From positions 1 to 64,000 of the forward strand of contig CM030709.1 of the NCBI GenBank assembly GCA_017979445.1: a stretch of 64,000 nt of DNA, written 5' to 3'. The stretch's first letter is position 1; each line of letters begins with the position of its first letter. The stretch comes from Akebia trifoliata. Taxonomy: Eukaryota; Streptophyta; Magnoliopsida; Ranunculales; Lardizabalaceae. A model generated the notes under the pieces. It saw nothing but the letters and a program-made list of their open reading frames with translations. It did not search any database and was not told where the DNA came from. The position numbers and the translations under genes were made by a program. Shown piece after piece: positions 37,500 to 48,303 of the stretch.

Positions 37500-38170
37500 A
37501 ACCTTGAGTCAGGTTTGTGCACAATCAGCTAAGATTAAGGCTCAGGTTTGGGAAAATTTTGGCGAAACAAATTCGAGGTGGATTCGAGCATAGATATCAG
37601 GCTGCTCGATTTACTTGAACTTAATATGGTTATAATTTAAACTATTTTTAGATATCTTTGTTTCTTTCTCATTACAATACACAATTCACATTTCAAACTT
37701 TAGTTAATCATCATCCACTTTTTATTTTATATTTACTTTTAATTTCATATATGTGAAAATTTTAATACATTTTTAGGACAAACAATTGTAAATTACATTT
37801 TTTTTAAATGCCATTTATCATTATATAAGACATTTTATTTAGTATTAATGAGGAGTGAGCCAACCAACCCGACCGATCCGTTGGGTTGAGCATTTAATGC
37901 TCGAGGTCAGGTTAGGTGTGGGCACAGGTTGACCCCCCTCCCCCCAACTTTATATTTACTTTTAATTTCATATATGTGAATTTTTAAATATATTTTAGGA
38001 GATATAATTGTAAATTATATATATATATATATATTTTAAATGCCACTTGTCATTATATAAGACAAGTTAGAAATGAGGACACTCCAACATAACTCTTTTT
38101 ATTATGTTATGTACAAATTAATTTAGTTAATATTTTAAATTACAAAAAAACTTTAGAATATATAAATTAT
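37500..38170. other. AT-rich DNA with a short repeated patch
   Basis: Two copies of a patch with TTTATATTTACTTTTAATTTC and CATATATGTGAA occur at about 37,720 and 37,950, offset by about 225 bp, each followed by ACAATTGTAAATTA or ATAATTGTAAATTA and ATGCCA. A (TA)n run lies at about 38,016-38,035 and a C-rich patch at 37,933-37,946. No gene is seen. Confidence 0.6.
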
Positions 38171-38178
38171 TTATTTAA

Positions 38179-38456
38179 ATGCTTCTTGCAATTTCTCCAG
38201 TAGTTACTAAGAGCAACCGGCCCCCATCTGGATGGCCTTCATCAGGATCAATCAAGTTTAAGGATGTTGTTCTCCAGTACATGCCTGAACTTCCTCCGAT
38301 TCTCCATGGTTTGTCCTTTGCAATTTCTCCAAGTGAGAAGGTAGGAATAGTAGGGAGGACTGGGTCTGGAAAATATAGCATGCTCAATGCCTTCTTTTGG
38401 ATTGTGGAGTTAGAAAGAGAAAGAATTGCCGAGATATATGCGTTTACTTGATTCAA
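38179..38456 (+). pseudogene. ABCC-type (MRP) transporter fragment, start of second nucleotide-binding domain
   Basis: The frame encodes [20 protein letters not shown], a linker pattern typical of plant ABCC1/ABCC2-like glutathione-conjugate transporters just before nucleotide-binding domain 2. It continues [20 protein letters not shown] and a Walker A at residues 59-66 of the frame. There the usual GxxGxGK[ST] reads GRTGSGKY, so the phosphate-binding Ser/Thr is Tyr. It then reads [15 protein letters not shown] and ends at a stop at 38,454-38,456, well before the signature motif and Walker B. A full ABCC protein is about 1,500 residues; only some 80 are present. No other ABCC exons are seen nearby, so this is a transposed or captured gene fragment. 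The family assignment is strong, the exact paralogue is not. Confidence 0.85.
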
Positions 38457-38619
38457 TATAATAAAAATTTAGCAAAAAAAAAATTTAGAATGTGACTTAT
38501 TTACATGATTAAATCACATGTCCTTCTTTTTAGATACGATTTGAATATGTAGTGTCTTATTGGAATGAGCATTCCGCTCGTTCATAATAGTGAGCTAATG
38601 AATAGAGCCTTAAATTAAA

Positions 38620-39413
38620 GGAGTGTTGATGGTTTCTTACTCACTATCTCTTCTCAAAGGCTATTTCAAGGACTTGGTGGTGAATGGAATTCCCTAAATG
38701 CATATATAGGTTGTGGAGGAAGTTTATAGCATGTGAGAATGCATGTTCAAGAAGTTTCAAGGGTTCAACATGGAAAAGAATTTGCCACACGTTCTTGTGC
38801 GGTAAGAGATACAACATTACTCTACTCTCTCCTCTGTCATAGACACTGAATCTTGCTTCTTACTGCACCATGCACATGCCGATCCACATGAGAAAGTGAC
38901 AAGTGTGAATAACACTTGAAGTGGGACCCATACAAAATTACATAAATACCCTCATTACATCCCTCAAAGTAAAATAAGAAAATAAAATAAGATTTCTAGA
39001 AAATTCACTTTAAAATTAACAGTTAGGAAGACCCAGTTAAAGAGAAACAAAGGTTATTTTTTTCTTTGATAGGTATAGCATTAGTAGTTAGCAAATGAAA
39101 TTGGGTTCTAGGGAAAATTGAAACAAAGATAAAAACACCAAAAACAGAAAGAGTTCAGTTGCAATACATACCTTTAGATGAAGAAATGTTTTTTTTGTAG
39201 AGAACATATAACAAGATGTATGGTAAAGTAAATAATTAACTTAAATAGGTAAAAGTACATTGGAGTAGGAAAAAAATCATAAGTAATATTTAAAATAAAA
39301 ATTCAAAGTGAAATAATTGATGTGAACAACATTGCAAGAAAGAACCTGGTGTCACTAGTATATTAGAAGAGTATAAGGAAAGTGTTTGAAGGGCATGACC
39401 TAACTTGGTTGGT
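38620..39413 (+). repeat. Inverted repeat, left arm
   Basis: About 794 bp that is the reverse complement of 44,637-45,420. The outer end begins GGAGTGTTGATGGTTTCTTAC and matches the end of the right arm at 45,420. Shared landmarks include GGACTTGGTGGTGAATGG, CATGCACATGCCGATCCACA and TTGTGAACAACATTGCAAG-type sequence. The arms are diverged by substitutions and small indels, so the pair is not recent. No clear 8-9-bp target duplication is visible at the outer ends (left TAAATTAAA, right AAATTTCAT). Confidence 0.8.
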
Positions 39414-40190
39414 TTTTAATTCTGAGTCTGAGTTGAGGTCCGACTGATCTTGTTGGATTTCATCAAGTCGATCATAGTTTGTCATCTTACACTTGTCAAC
39501 CTAAGGTCTTACCATACTCTATTTTGGGTGATCTCGACTGATAGCAAACGTACAATCTACTTACACGGTAACTGTTCATGGTAGGGCTACAAACCACTAA
39601 CTTCCTTCCTTTTGTAACGTGCTCAGTTTGGGGTGTTGAGCTCGGCAACTTCCTGTTTACTGACTTGATTTAAAATGTTGACTCATATTTCCAAGTGGGC
39701 TCCCTCACCCATTTATGATACGTGTTTTCATCATTTTGCGTGACTAATAGTCTCCACACTTAGCAAGATATAAGATATCTAACTAAGGGCCATTTTGCTT
39801 GACATTGTGATTGAGAGTTTTTTTCATGTTGTAGTAATAATTAACTTTTGTCTCAACCGATATAAGAGAGGGGGGGGGGGCATTTAAATCATTTTAATGA
39901 TAATCTCATAAAAATTAAGTCAATTTAAATAAAAATGTGAATATTTATAGTAATTTTAATATTTTTTTATCTAAATTGAAATATAATTGGGCCTTTCTTA
40001 ATCTACTTCATTTTTTAAATAAAATATAATTATTTAAATATAATATGTAGGTATTAGTAAATAATTTTAAAAGGAAGTAAAATGATTTATCTAGTGCGAG
40101 TGAGAAAGCAAATTGAAATGGCTTCCAGCTGGACAAAATCGTGGCTGGCTCTCGCAACGGTTCGATTTTCCGCCCAAACAACCAAAACCT
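39414..40190. other. No recognised feature
   Basis: AT-rich DNA inside the inverted repeat. It holds a run of ten G at about 39,870-39,880 and nothing else recognised. Confidence 0.4.
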
Positions 40191-40242
40191 TCTATTTAAA
40201 CACCAACCCTAGGACGCTCCAGCTTTCCAACACTACATAAGG

Positions 40243-40244
<2 letters not shown>

Positions 40245-40282
<38 letters not shown>

Positions 40283-40496
40283 TGTGGGTTTTTTCTCCTA
40301 ATTTGGCTTTTGCAATCCATCGTTCTCCAGAATACTGTGCCTTTGGAAGAGAACCGCGATTGCAATCGGGCTCCCATCTCTCTCTCTCTCTCTCTATGGG
40401 ATTAGGGTTTTTGATCCTAATGTGGTTTTGCAATCCATATTTCTCCAAAATACCGTACCTTAGGAATAGAACCACGATTGCGATTGGGCTCCCATT
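40245..40496 (+). repeat. CT microsatellites within a 118-bp tandem duplication
   Basis: (TC)n runs lie at about 40,245-40,277 and 40,378-40,395. Each is followed by a copy of a segment with TTTTGCAATCCAT, TTCTCCA, AATAC, CGATTG and GGGCTCCCAT, offset by about 118 bp. A TATA-like TCTATTTAAACACC lies upstream at about 40,191. The combination resembles a plant 5' untranslated region, but no complete gene follows. Confidence 0.7.
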
Positions 40497-40506
40497 TTTG
40501 TGAGGC

Positions 40507-40601
40507 AATCAATCTTCAGATGTTTGGAATGATTTTCTATTTGTTTGTGGAGATGCCAAAGGAATGTCTACCGAAGTCTCCATAACATTGTTCAAGAGCA
40601 G
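40507..40601 (+). pseudogene. NADPH-cytochrome P450 reductase exon fragment, frameshifted
   Basis: From 40,507 the frame reads QSSDVWN, then FVCGDAKGM. The CGDAKGM motif is the NADPH-binding signature near the C-terminus of plant cytochrome P450 reductases, the flavoprotein of the endoplasmic reticulum that passes electrons to P450s. Just after this motif the homology moves to another frame, reading NVYRSLHNIVQEQ, which matches the DVHR.LH.IVQEQ stretch that follows in the family. This requires a small indel near 40,565. The fragment ends at a GTATGT donor at 40,602, the position expected for the exon end after QEQ. Some residues between the tryptophan and the motif are missing. No other exon of the gene is visible, so this is a dead captured fragment lying inside the inverted-repeat pair. 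Confidence 0.75.
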
Positions 40602-41598
40602 GTATGTATGATTAATTTCCTTGAAATTAAGGTCCTGTAAATGGCTCAGATCTGTAAATATTGTAGAATTCTGTTTTTTGATGGATATGCCTTCGTTCTT
40701 TCTTTTAGGGGTTTGGTTTTTTGTTTTGTTTTGTTTTGGGTCTATCATATGCACCAGGAGCATTCTGGGTTTGTATTTGATTTTTTTATATTCTAAATTT
40801 TCGAATTTTTAGCTTGTTAAATTCAGAAAAAGATGTCTTTATCTATTGTAGATAATAAGAATCTTACTTATTAGGGGGAAAAACTATGAACTAAGAACCT
40901 TTGAGAGCTTGTCTGTTTGAATCATATTAGAATCTAGCCATATAATACCCCAATAATTCATGGATCGGAGGTTGGATATAATGGAAATCAAACATTTTTC
41001 AACTTAAGGTATGATCACTGTTAGATGGGTTGTTGGATATTTATATTTAGTTAGTTAGGTAGTCGAAAAATTGTATACATGTACAGAGTGTTAATATAAC
41101 ACATCTACAATCTGTAAATGCTGTTAAGCAATCTCCACGAGTTTTCCATTTACTTTAAAATCAAAGAAATGACATTTAAAATTTTGAAAAAACAAAACCC
41201 CCACTTCTTATGATATACGAATGACCTTAAAAATGATAGAAATACTCATGTAAATATGAGGACTAACAAGTTCTAAAAAATACATAGATCCATAGAAATA
41301 GCCATTTTTATATTTAACTCTATAATTCAAAGTTTATAGTTAACCAAGAGTGATTATGAAGTGTTCCAAGTCACTACCCATGGTGACAACATGCCATCTA
41401 TTGTAAGGACCCTTTTTGTAAGTGATGCCTATCTCATATACATTCTAGGTATTTAAACTAGGCTTCCTCCATATTCTCACAACATTACAAATAGGCTGTT
41501 GTCATGTACTTATTTTTCTTTTGGATTATTTATTTATTTATTGCAATGCTATGTGTTTTTATGATAACATTTAATTTTTAACTAACTATTTTTTGCAG
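40602..41598. other. Intron-like AT-rich DNA
   Basis: No repeat or coding signal recognised. It is AT-rich and lies between the reductase fragment and a spliceable-looking open segment. Confidence 0.4.
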
Positions 41599-41765
41599 TT
41601 CGATCCAACAGTTTTCTCTAGAGTTGGAGTTAGAGAAATGCAGTTCGTATCAACAATAAGAAAGGGATTTCATCTAATTGATGCGCAACTTCCTGTACTC
41701 TTGACATGTGTCTCAACAATCATGGTTTCATTATGTTCAACCAATGGACCTAATAATAATGAATG
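41599..41765 (+). pseudogene. Exon-like open segment, product unknown
   Basis: A polypyrimidine-rich stretch ending TTTTTTGCAG precedes 167 bp that are open in the first frame (beginning FDPTVFSRVGVREMQFVSTI), followed by a GTAACA donor. The other two frames have stops. I do not recognise the family. It could be a gene fragment carried with the reductase piece or a chance open stretch. Confidence 0.3.
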
Positions 41766-42165
41766 GTAACAACTTTTTTCTTGTTAATCTTAAATCATTT
41801 GATATTTAAAATCCAATTGAAGGGAGGGAAGTCTAGATTAAAAGAACCTAGGTTTTAGTAAGTGCCTATATAAAAGGAAGGGGAATTTTGAGATAAAATC
41901 CCTCTAGCTTTTGGTCCATAAATTGAGGTCCTTACACCCGTTCCTTGGTTGGCCTGTAGTGAGAGAGTAACAAAAAAATGGCTTGTGACTGATGCCTTTT
42001 TTTGGTTTCTCCGATATATTTTTAGCTATGTAGGTCAATTATTTACTATACTACAAATCTTGTTATATGTTCTATGTTACCTCCCAACAGTAGTTCATAT
42101 AGTTGATTTATAGCACTAAAATCTTGTTTTAATTGAAGCTTTTGAAACAACCATTGCAAATGCAG

Positions 42166-42277
42166 AAGAGATGGGTGATGATGATAGTGGACTCACTTTT
42201 AGGAACATGGAACGCATGCAAATACTGGATGATGATTGCGCAGTAACTAAGTTATTTCCTCAGGAAGTACAGAGGGT
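42166..42277 (+). pseudogene. Exon-like open segment, product unknown
   Basis: Follows a TTGCAAATGCAG acceptor. The third frame is open (EMGDDDSGLTFRNMERMQI and on, with many Asp and Met) until a TAA at about 42,278, where GTAAGA could serve as a donor. The family is not recognised. It may belong with the open segment at 41.6 kb. Confidence 0.25.
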
Positions 42278-42279
42278 GT

Positions 42280-43420
42280 AAGATTCATACCTTGATAATA
42301 TTTCTCAACTGATTCACTTGTAGTCTCAATTTAATTAGAGATCTTAGGTATAATTTGGTTCTTAATTGTCTTTCTTTCGATGAATCTAGGAAATTGTATT
42401 GGTTTTCTTTCTTGATGTATGATTTATTAATTCTAGGTTTTTAGTGTTATCCTCATTTAATAATTTCTAAAAATAATTTTGTCACCTTTACCTTACTTCT
42501 TCATTTAATATGAAAGATTTTGTATTTGCCTTTATTCCTTGATTCCTTAATATCCAAATCAATTTCTTGTTTTGATAGTGTGTTCATATCTACTTCCACT
42601 ACCTCAATCCTCATTCATTTTGCTCTTCTTGATGCTCATTTAGAACCTTCAAGTTATATATTCGTTCGAATTGGATTTATAATCAGCTTTCACTTAATGT
42701 TATGCAAACCATCTTTATCGACTTTTTCTTAATTTATCACCTATTAGAGCTACTCTTGTATATTCTTGAAGGTGTTCATTTCTAATTTTTTTTATATTGT
42801 CTTTCTATTGATCCATATCTTCATTGTTATCTTGTGTAGCTCAATCTATTATCTTGATTCTAATTGACCATCCAACATTTATTTCATTAAACGTAATTAG
42901 AAAATAAGAATTACTTAATTTTCTAACATATTTATAGTAAACTGTATGCATGCATTAGATGTTTGATTTCATTTGTAGTGAAAATAATGTTTGGATGTTG
43001 GATTTCATTTGTAGTGAAAATAATGTTTGCTTGTTTATGATAATTAGTTTTCATATAAAATGTTTTTAGTGGGCAAACAAGAAAATTATTTTTTCGTAGT
43101 TTTAAATTTTTTCTTAATAAATAGATGAATAATTTGAACACGACTGAATATTTTTTAAGAATCTAGAGCAGTTGAGTCTATAGTATGAGTTAGATCTCTT
43201 TGAATCTCAATTGATAGGCTCTTTACTACTCTTCAATTAGAGGGTGATTCAACTTGTTAGTCTTTGATGATCATAGTGCACCCCTGTCTATTACTAGCAA
43301 TGATTAGATTGTGGCCATGTTGCAGTTTTTATCACTATGTAATCCTATATGTATCCTTTGATTGAGCTTCCTTAGTTATTTCCTTATGGGTTGAGATGTA
43401 GTAAAAATGACTGTTTATAA
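42280..43420. other. No recognised feature
   Basis: AT-rich DNA. A 37-bp patch around TTGGATTTCATTTGTAGTG is repeated at about 42,962 and 43,000. Nothing else recognised. Confidence 0.4.
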
Positions 43421-43815
43421 TTAGTGTGAAAGCCGCCATTGGTATGTGCCCTTGGAAAAGGCTGCCTAATTGTCAACTTTGGGTTGAAAAATGATGATAC
43501 CTGAAGTTCAAAAGTGTGACAGCCACCACATTGCAAAAGGACTAAAAAATCTTATCCCCTAAAAATCTCAATGCAAAATCATAAAAAAGAGGATGAGAGA
43601 AAAAAGTGAAAAGAAATGAAGCCCAAAAAGAAAAGAGAAAAAGTGATACATTAGTGTGAAAGCCGCCATTGGTATGTGCCATTGGAAAAGGCTACCTAAT
43701 AGTAAACCCTAGGTTGAAAAATGATGATACCCTGAAGTTCAAAAGTGTGAAAGCATAAAGGCTAAAAAGCTCATCCTCTGAAAATCTTAATGCAAAATCA
43801 TAAAAAGGGGGATAA
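43421..43815 (+). repeat. Tandem duplication, about 232-bp unit
   Basis: Copies begin at about 43,421 and 43,653 with TTAGTGTGAAAGCCGCCATT and continue through GGTATGTGCC, TTGGAAAAGGCT, GGTTGAAAAATGATGATACC and TTCAAAAGTGTGA to AATGCAAAATCATAAAAA. The second copy has an internal loss. Non-coding. Confidence 0.8.
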
Positions 43816-43838
43816 GAAAAAAAAAGAAAAAAAGCACA

Positions 43839-44135
43839 CGAGTGGTGGAGCAGTGGTTGAGCGACTTGGGTTTGCTCCCCAGAGTCGGGAGATTGAGTCT
43901 CCTCACTCGTGGTTTTATTCGATGAAATAAAGAGGAATCACTCGTGGTGGAGCAGTGGTTGAGCGAACTGGGTTTGCTCCTCAGGGTCGTGAGATTGAGT
44001 CTCACCATTGGTGATTTTACTTTATAAATTAAAATAAACCACCCGAGTGGTGGAGCAGTGGTTGAGCGGCCTGGGTTTGCTCCTCAGGGTCGTGAGATTG
44101 AGTCTTCCTACTCGTGATTTATTCGATACACATGT
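43839..44135 (+). repeat. Three tandem tRNA-like heads, about 101-bp unit
   Basis: Three copies of a segment with GTGGTGGAGCAGTGGTTGAGC, TGGGTTTGCTCC, and GAGATTGAGTCTC start at about 43,839, 43,946 and 44,047. The layout resembles a degenerate tRNA with A-box-like AGCAGTGGTTGAGCG and B-box-like GAGATTGAGTCTC. It fits repeated heads of a tRNA-derived SINE or a minisatellite made from one. A functional tRNA is not supported, since no clover-leaf stem pairing is evident. Confidence 0.6.
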
Positions 44136-44636
44136 TTGTGGTGGCATGGTGTATCTAAAAGGATTAGTCCTACTTTCAATGGGGTTGGTTGTTACGTCGA
44201 AAAAAGAAATAAAAAAGTACATCTCCCTTGGGCACTGGCTAGGTTTGACATTTCACTAGGTTGCATTTAGTTTCCATAGTGATCGAACTGCATGTTGGCC
44301 TAATATTTGAACCTAGTCTAGAATAGTCCAGTTCACTATTTCACCTAGTGACGATAAATGTTGAATATTCTTCTAATAGATGAGTAGTAAAAGTGTCTGT
44401 CTCAATTATTCATTGACTATAAGACATTCACTGTTGACTTTACTGTCTCTTTTGCCTCTGTTAACTATCCATACTCATAAGGGGTTTAAGTATTGCATAT
44501 CATTTATGTGGGTTTCATTGATAAGGGAAGATGTTATATTTAATTAGTCATTAAAAGAAGGTCTGTTTGGCTTAGTTTGTCCTGTTTTGGCTTGAAATAT
44601 TTCTTGGTGACGATCCAAATACTTCCATATCAACTT

Positions 44637-45420
44637 AGGTCCCCCGTCGAACTCTTTCCTAGTACTCTTCTAATATAATAATGTCACAGAGTTCTTTCTT
44701 GCAATGTTGTTCACGTCAGTTATTTAACTTTGGTTTTTTATTTTAAATATTACTTATGTTTTTTTTTCTTACTCCAATGTAGTTTTACCTATTGAGGTCT
44801 CAATTATTTACTATACTGCACATCTTGTTATATGTTAGTCCCAATTCTTTTTATCTCTTCTTCTAAGGGTATGTAGTGCAGTTGAATTCTTTTTGTTTTT
44901 GGTGTTCTATCTTTGTTTCAATTTGCCCTAGTGCCCAATTTCATTTGCTAACTACTAATGCTATACCTATCAAACAAAAAAATAATCTTTGTTTCTATTT
45001 AATTAGGTCTTCTTAACTGTTAAATTTTAAAGTGAATTTTCTAGAAATCTTATTTTTATTTTCTTATTTTATTTTGTGGGATTTAGTGAGGGTATTTATG
45101 TAATTTTGTATGGGCACCACTTCACGTGTTGTTCATACCATGTCACTTTCTCATGTGGATCGGCATGTGCATGGTGTAGCACGAAGTAATATTTCGGTGT
45201 CCCTTTCTACGATAGGGGCGGAGTATAATGTTGCATCTCTTGTCGCACAAGAATGTGTGGCAAATTCGTTTTCCATGTTGAACCCTCTTGAAGAAGCATT
45301 CTCACATGCTATAAATTTCCTCCACCACCTATATGTACATGTAGGGAATCCCATTCACCACCAAGTCCTTGAAATAGCCCTTGAGAAAAGAGAAAGTAAG
45401 TAAGAAACCATCAACACTCC
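44637..45420 (-). repeat. Inverted repeat, right arm
   Basis: Reverse complement of 38,620-39,413. The outer end is at 45,420 (CCATCAACACTCC). The inner homology with the 34.3-kb copy continues left to about 44,572 (TGGCTTAGTTTGTCC). Open frames in this arm are not preserved in the left arm, so I do not call a gene here. Confidence 0.8.
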
Positions 45421-45960
45421 AAATTTCATACCTTGTGCAAGTGGAGATCTCATTTCCAACTTGTAAAATTTCCTTAAATTAAATTAATATTTTTCCTTTT
45501 CATCCTTTTAATTGTTCTTCTTAGTTGTGAGTCTTGGGCTAGTTTGTTTTACACTATTTGAGAAGTAGAGTTCTAGAATTTTGGATTTCATCTTTCTTCA
45601 CATTAACCACATAGCCATTGAGTTGTTGAAGAAGTACAATTGACTAAGGTACTTCTAGGTTTTTTGGAATGCTCAATTATCAATCTTCACGGTTTTGTAT
45701 TTTAGATGTGACGTTGTCTAAAAATGGTGGAACCAAAAAGTTGTGTTACATTAGTGGTAAAACACATTATGAAATAGTGGTTTCTTTTGGTATTCATGAA
45801 CTACAACGAATTGTCTAAAATCTGTTTCATGGTTAGAGCTATTTTTAAAGAAGCATAACTATTTTAATTGAATTGTAAAAATATTGTGCCTCTTTTGTAT
45901 CAGAACGCAAACCATCCATCCACCCATCCACCCATTGACCCACCCACTCATACAAACAAA
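45421..45960. other. No recognised feature
   Basis: AT-rich DNA ending in a CCCA/CATC-rich stretch at 45,911-45,960. Nothing else recognised. Confidence 0.4.
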
Positions 45961-45982
45961 GACCCCCCCCCCCCCCCCCCCC
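45961..45982. repeat. Poly-C run
   Basis: Twenty consecutive C after GA (45,963-45,982), next to a CCCA-rich stretch. Length is likely variable and error-prone in sequencing. Confidence 0.9.
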
Positions 45983-45998
45983 ACCCAACCTCTTTCAG

Positions 45999-46227
45999 GA
46001 AAATGACTCTCATAGGATCTGCAATCTTCTCCCTTAAATTTGTTGGATATCTACTCTATGCTTCTTTTGGGGACATTTGGTCTACCACTTAATGGTTAAA
46101 AGTGCAACTTCATATCAACCAAGAAGATGTTCACTATAGCTATTATTCAACTATCAAGAACATATTTAACTTGGCTGAAGTAAACTTTCAGATCCTGTTC
46201 CACATGGCTGCGCTCACCATTGAAAGG
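45999..46227 (+). pseudogene. Exon-like segment, product unknown
   Basis: A TCTTTCAG acceptor is followed by a short hydrophobic open stretch (MTLIGSAIFSLKFVGYLLYA) that meets a stop at about 46,091. A second open stretch, reading NIFNLAEVNFQILFHMAALT, ends at a GTATTT donor at about 46,228. The two pieces are in different frames. It may be a decayed gene fragment; the family is not recognised. Confidence 0.25.
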
Positions 46228-46228
46228 T

Positions 46229-47146
46229 ATTTATGTCCAATAACTTTGTTCTTTTTATTAATTTGTAATTTTTGTTTTCACCTCTCTAAACTCTTTGATG
46301 ATTAAAATTTGGGTCTTGTGGTAGAAGCTAAGATGATGGTTAGTATCATATCCTATCCTATCCTATCCTGCTAGTATCTATCCAGAGAGGAATCGGGTGA
46401 TCAATTTTGTATTAGATTCTAAGCCTGTGGTTCCTAATCGATGTGGAAATGGTGAGATGCAACTCCTTACCTTGTTTCACTACTCCTACCTATCAGAGTC
46501 AGATAGATAGGTTGGTTTCTAATTTCTTTTATTTACTTTCTTATTGATCAGAGTCAGATTGCTATATTTGGTACATCATGGTCAAGGAGTCGAGTAGCTT
46601 TTAGAAGAATAGAAAGTGAGGAATGGTGGTGTGACGAGGAATCTGATGGGCATTTAGATAAGTTCATTTAGAGGGAGGACTCAGAATTTCATGAGGTTGA
46701 AGGATGATCTTTAAAGAAAAAAGGAGATTACAGGTATCTGCAATGAAATAATAGATGTATTTCTTTGTTGTTTTCTACCTTGATTATTAGTCTATCTATG
46801 ATCAATGAATTGAAAATTGAATTATGAATGAAGCATCTCATATTTAATGCCATTTTCTATTACCTATTTAGTCTTATAACATACAAAAAAAGGAAGCTAT
46901 GTTACCTAGATCTGTATTTTACGATGATGTGTGCTAGCTAACTTTTCCAGTTGAACTAAAAGTCCTAAAGGAAATGATTAAAAATCCGAAGAGAGAGAAA
47001 CTCAAGGGAGTAAATAAAAAAAAGTTAGTCTTGAAAGAATAGACATTTTGATTTGGTGGGAGAAAAAGTCATGATCACTTACAGAAGGACTAATTACAAT
47101 TCTAAATAAATGTGTATATATATATATACATATACATATATGGGTT
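46229..47146. other. AT-rich DNA with short microsatellites
   Basis: Holds a pentanucleotide ATCCT run (about 46,347-46,370) and a TA-rich run (about 47,114-47,142). No gene recognised. Confidence 0.5.
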
Positions 47147-47149
47147 GGG

Positions 47150-47499
47150 TTCCGTGTACACATCTACAACGTGTTTTGTCCTATGTGGCTAAAAGTGTCG
47201 GAATGAGCTGATTTTTGGTGAGGATAGTCTCTATGATTAGGAGATCATCATCACCGAAAATTAGCTCAATCCAAAATTTTTAATCTTGTCAAAAGTGATT
47301 TACAAAAAATGGACACTCCACAATTCTTCAACTCATAAATATGGGGTTAGAAGTTTTAGAATTAGCTGATTTTTTGTGGGGATGATCTTCTCGTCATAGA
47401 GATCATCCTCACCAAAAATCAGCTCAATCCAAAACTTTTAGCCCACATAAGGCAAAACACGTTGTAGATATATGAGTAGATATGTGTGTACATAGATCC
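47150..47499. mobile_element. Fold-back MITE, about 350 bp
   Basis: The outer arms are imperfect reverse complements: CATCTACAACGTGTTTTGTCC on the left against GGCAAAACACGTTGTAGAT on the right, continuing through ATGTGGCTAAAAGT against CTTTTAGCCCACAT. Each half also contains a smaller hairpin built from GCTGATTTTTGGTGAGGAT and its complement. A related hairpin lies at 55,672-55,763. Confidence 0.75.
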
Positions 47500-47530
47500 T
47501 AATCCTATCTATCTATCTATCTATATATTA

Positions 47531-47765
47531 TTTTTTTGCTTATCATAGGTATCCCCACCCTTCGGGTGAGACTAATCCCATGGTCACATGCACCACTCCC
47601 TCGGAAAGTCATACGTGCAACTAGTTGAGTTGAGGGTGAACGGGACCCTGAAGGGGGGTGGCCCCAAGGAATTCATTGCTTCGTGGGGTTTCAAACACTT
47701 GACCTACCCTTCCTGAGGAGCTTGTCTAGGCTAGACTTTCCACTAGGCCAACCCTTTGGGGTTAG
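47531..47765 (-). mobile_element. tRNA-derived SINE
   Basis: On the minus strand the element starts with an A-box-like TTGGCCTAGTGGAAAG (about 47,752-47,737) and a B-box-like AGTGTTTGAAACC (about 47,700-47,688). It has a body with GGGGCCACCCCC, GTGGTGCATGTGACC and TCTCACCCGAAGGGTGGG, and ends GATAAGCAAAAAAA. Both pol III boxes and the A-rich end fit a full-length plant SINE of about 235 bp. Confidence 0.75.
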
Positions 47766-48041
47766 AATAAATGTAAATTGGTTTGAGGAGAAATGGTGAC
47801 TTAAGGAAAGAAATTTGTGCATATATAACAAATTAACATGCATCAAAAGGATTGGAGGGTGAGAAAGGGAAGAATGCTTCATGTAGGGTCACTCTCTCAA
47901 AGATAGCAACAATATACCATCATTTATAAAAATCAAGTATAGACACGAGTGAGATCCATGACACTCGAAAACTTGGAAATAATAACATCGAAATTGAATA
48001 AGAATCACACAAAGGATAGGATTTGCGGACTTTACATTACT

Positions 48042-48303
48042 TTAAATTTCATATTCACTTTCTTGAATGGCTTTTAACAATATTTTTGAGTTTTGGGATC
48101 GAAAATGAAATAATTGAGTTTACCTTTTCAATAAGTTTGAAATTTGGTAGATGTGATCGATATTATTTTTGTCTAGGACTCCAACTAAAGGATTAAATTT
48201 CATATTCACTTTCTTGAATGACTTTTAGCAACATTTTTTAATTTTGGGATTGAAAATGAAATAATTAAGTTTACTTTTTCAAAAAGTTTGAAATTTGGAA
48301 GAT
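48042..48303 (+). repeat. Tandem duplication, 151-bp unit
   Basis: Copies at 48,042 and 48,193 share TTAAATTTCATATTCACTTT, TCTTGAATG, TTTTGGGAT, GAAAATGAAATAATT and AAGTTTGAAATTTGG. Non-coding. Confidence 0.8.

Noticed and set aside
43839..44135. Functional tRNA genes.
   Set aside because: Acceptor and anticodon stems cannot be formed convincingly.
45110..45403. A 97-codon open frame starting MGTTSRVVHT.
   Set aside because: It lies in the right arm of the inverted repeat, and the frame is not kept in the left arm copy at 38.6-39.0 kb.
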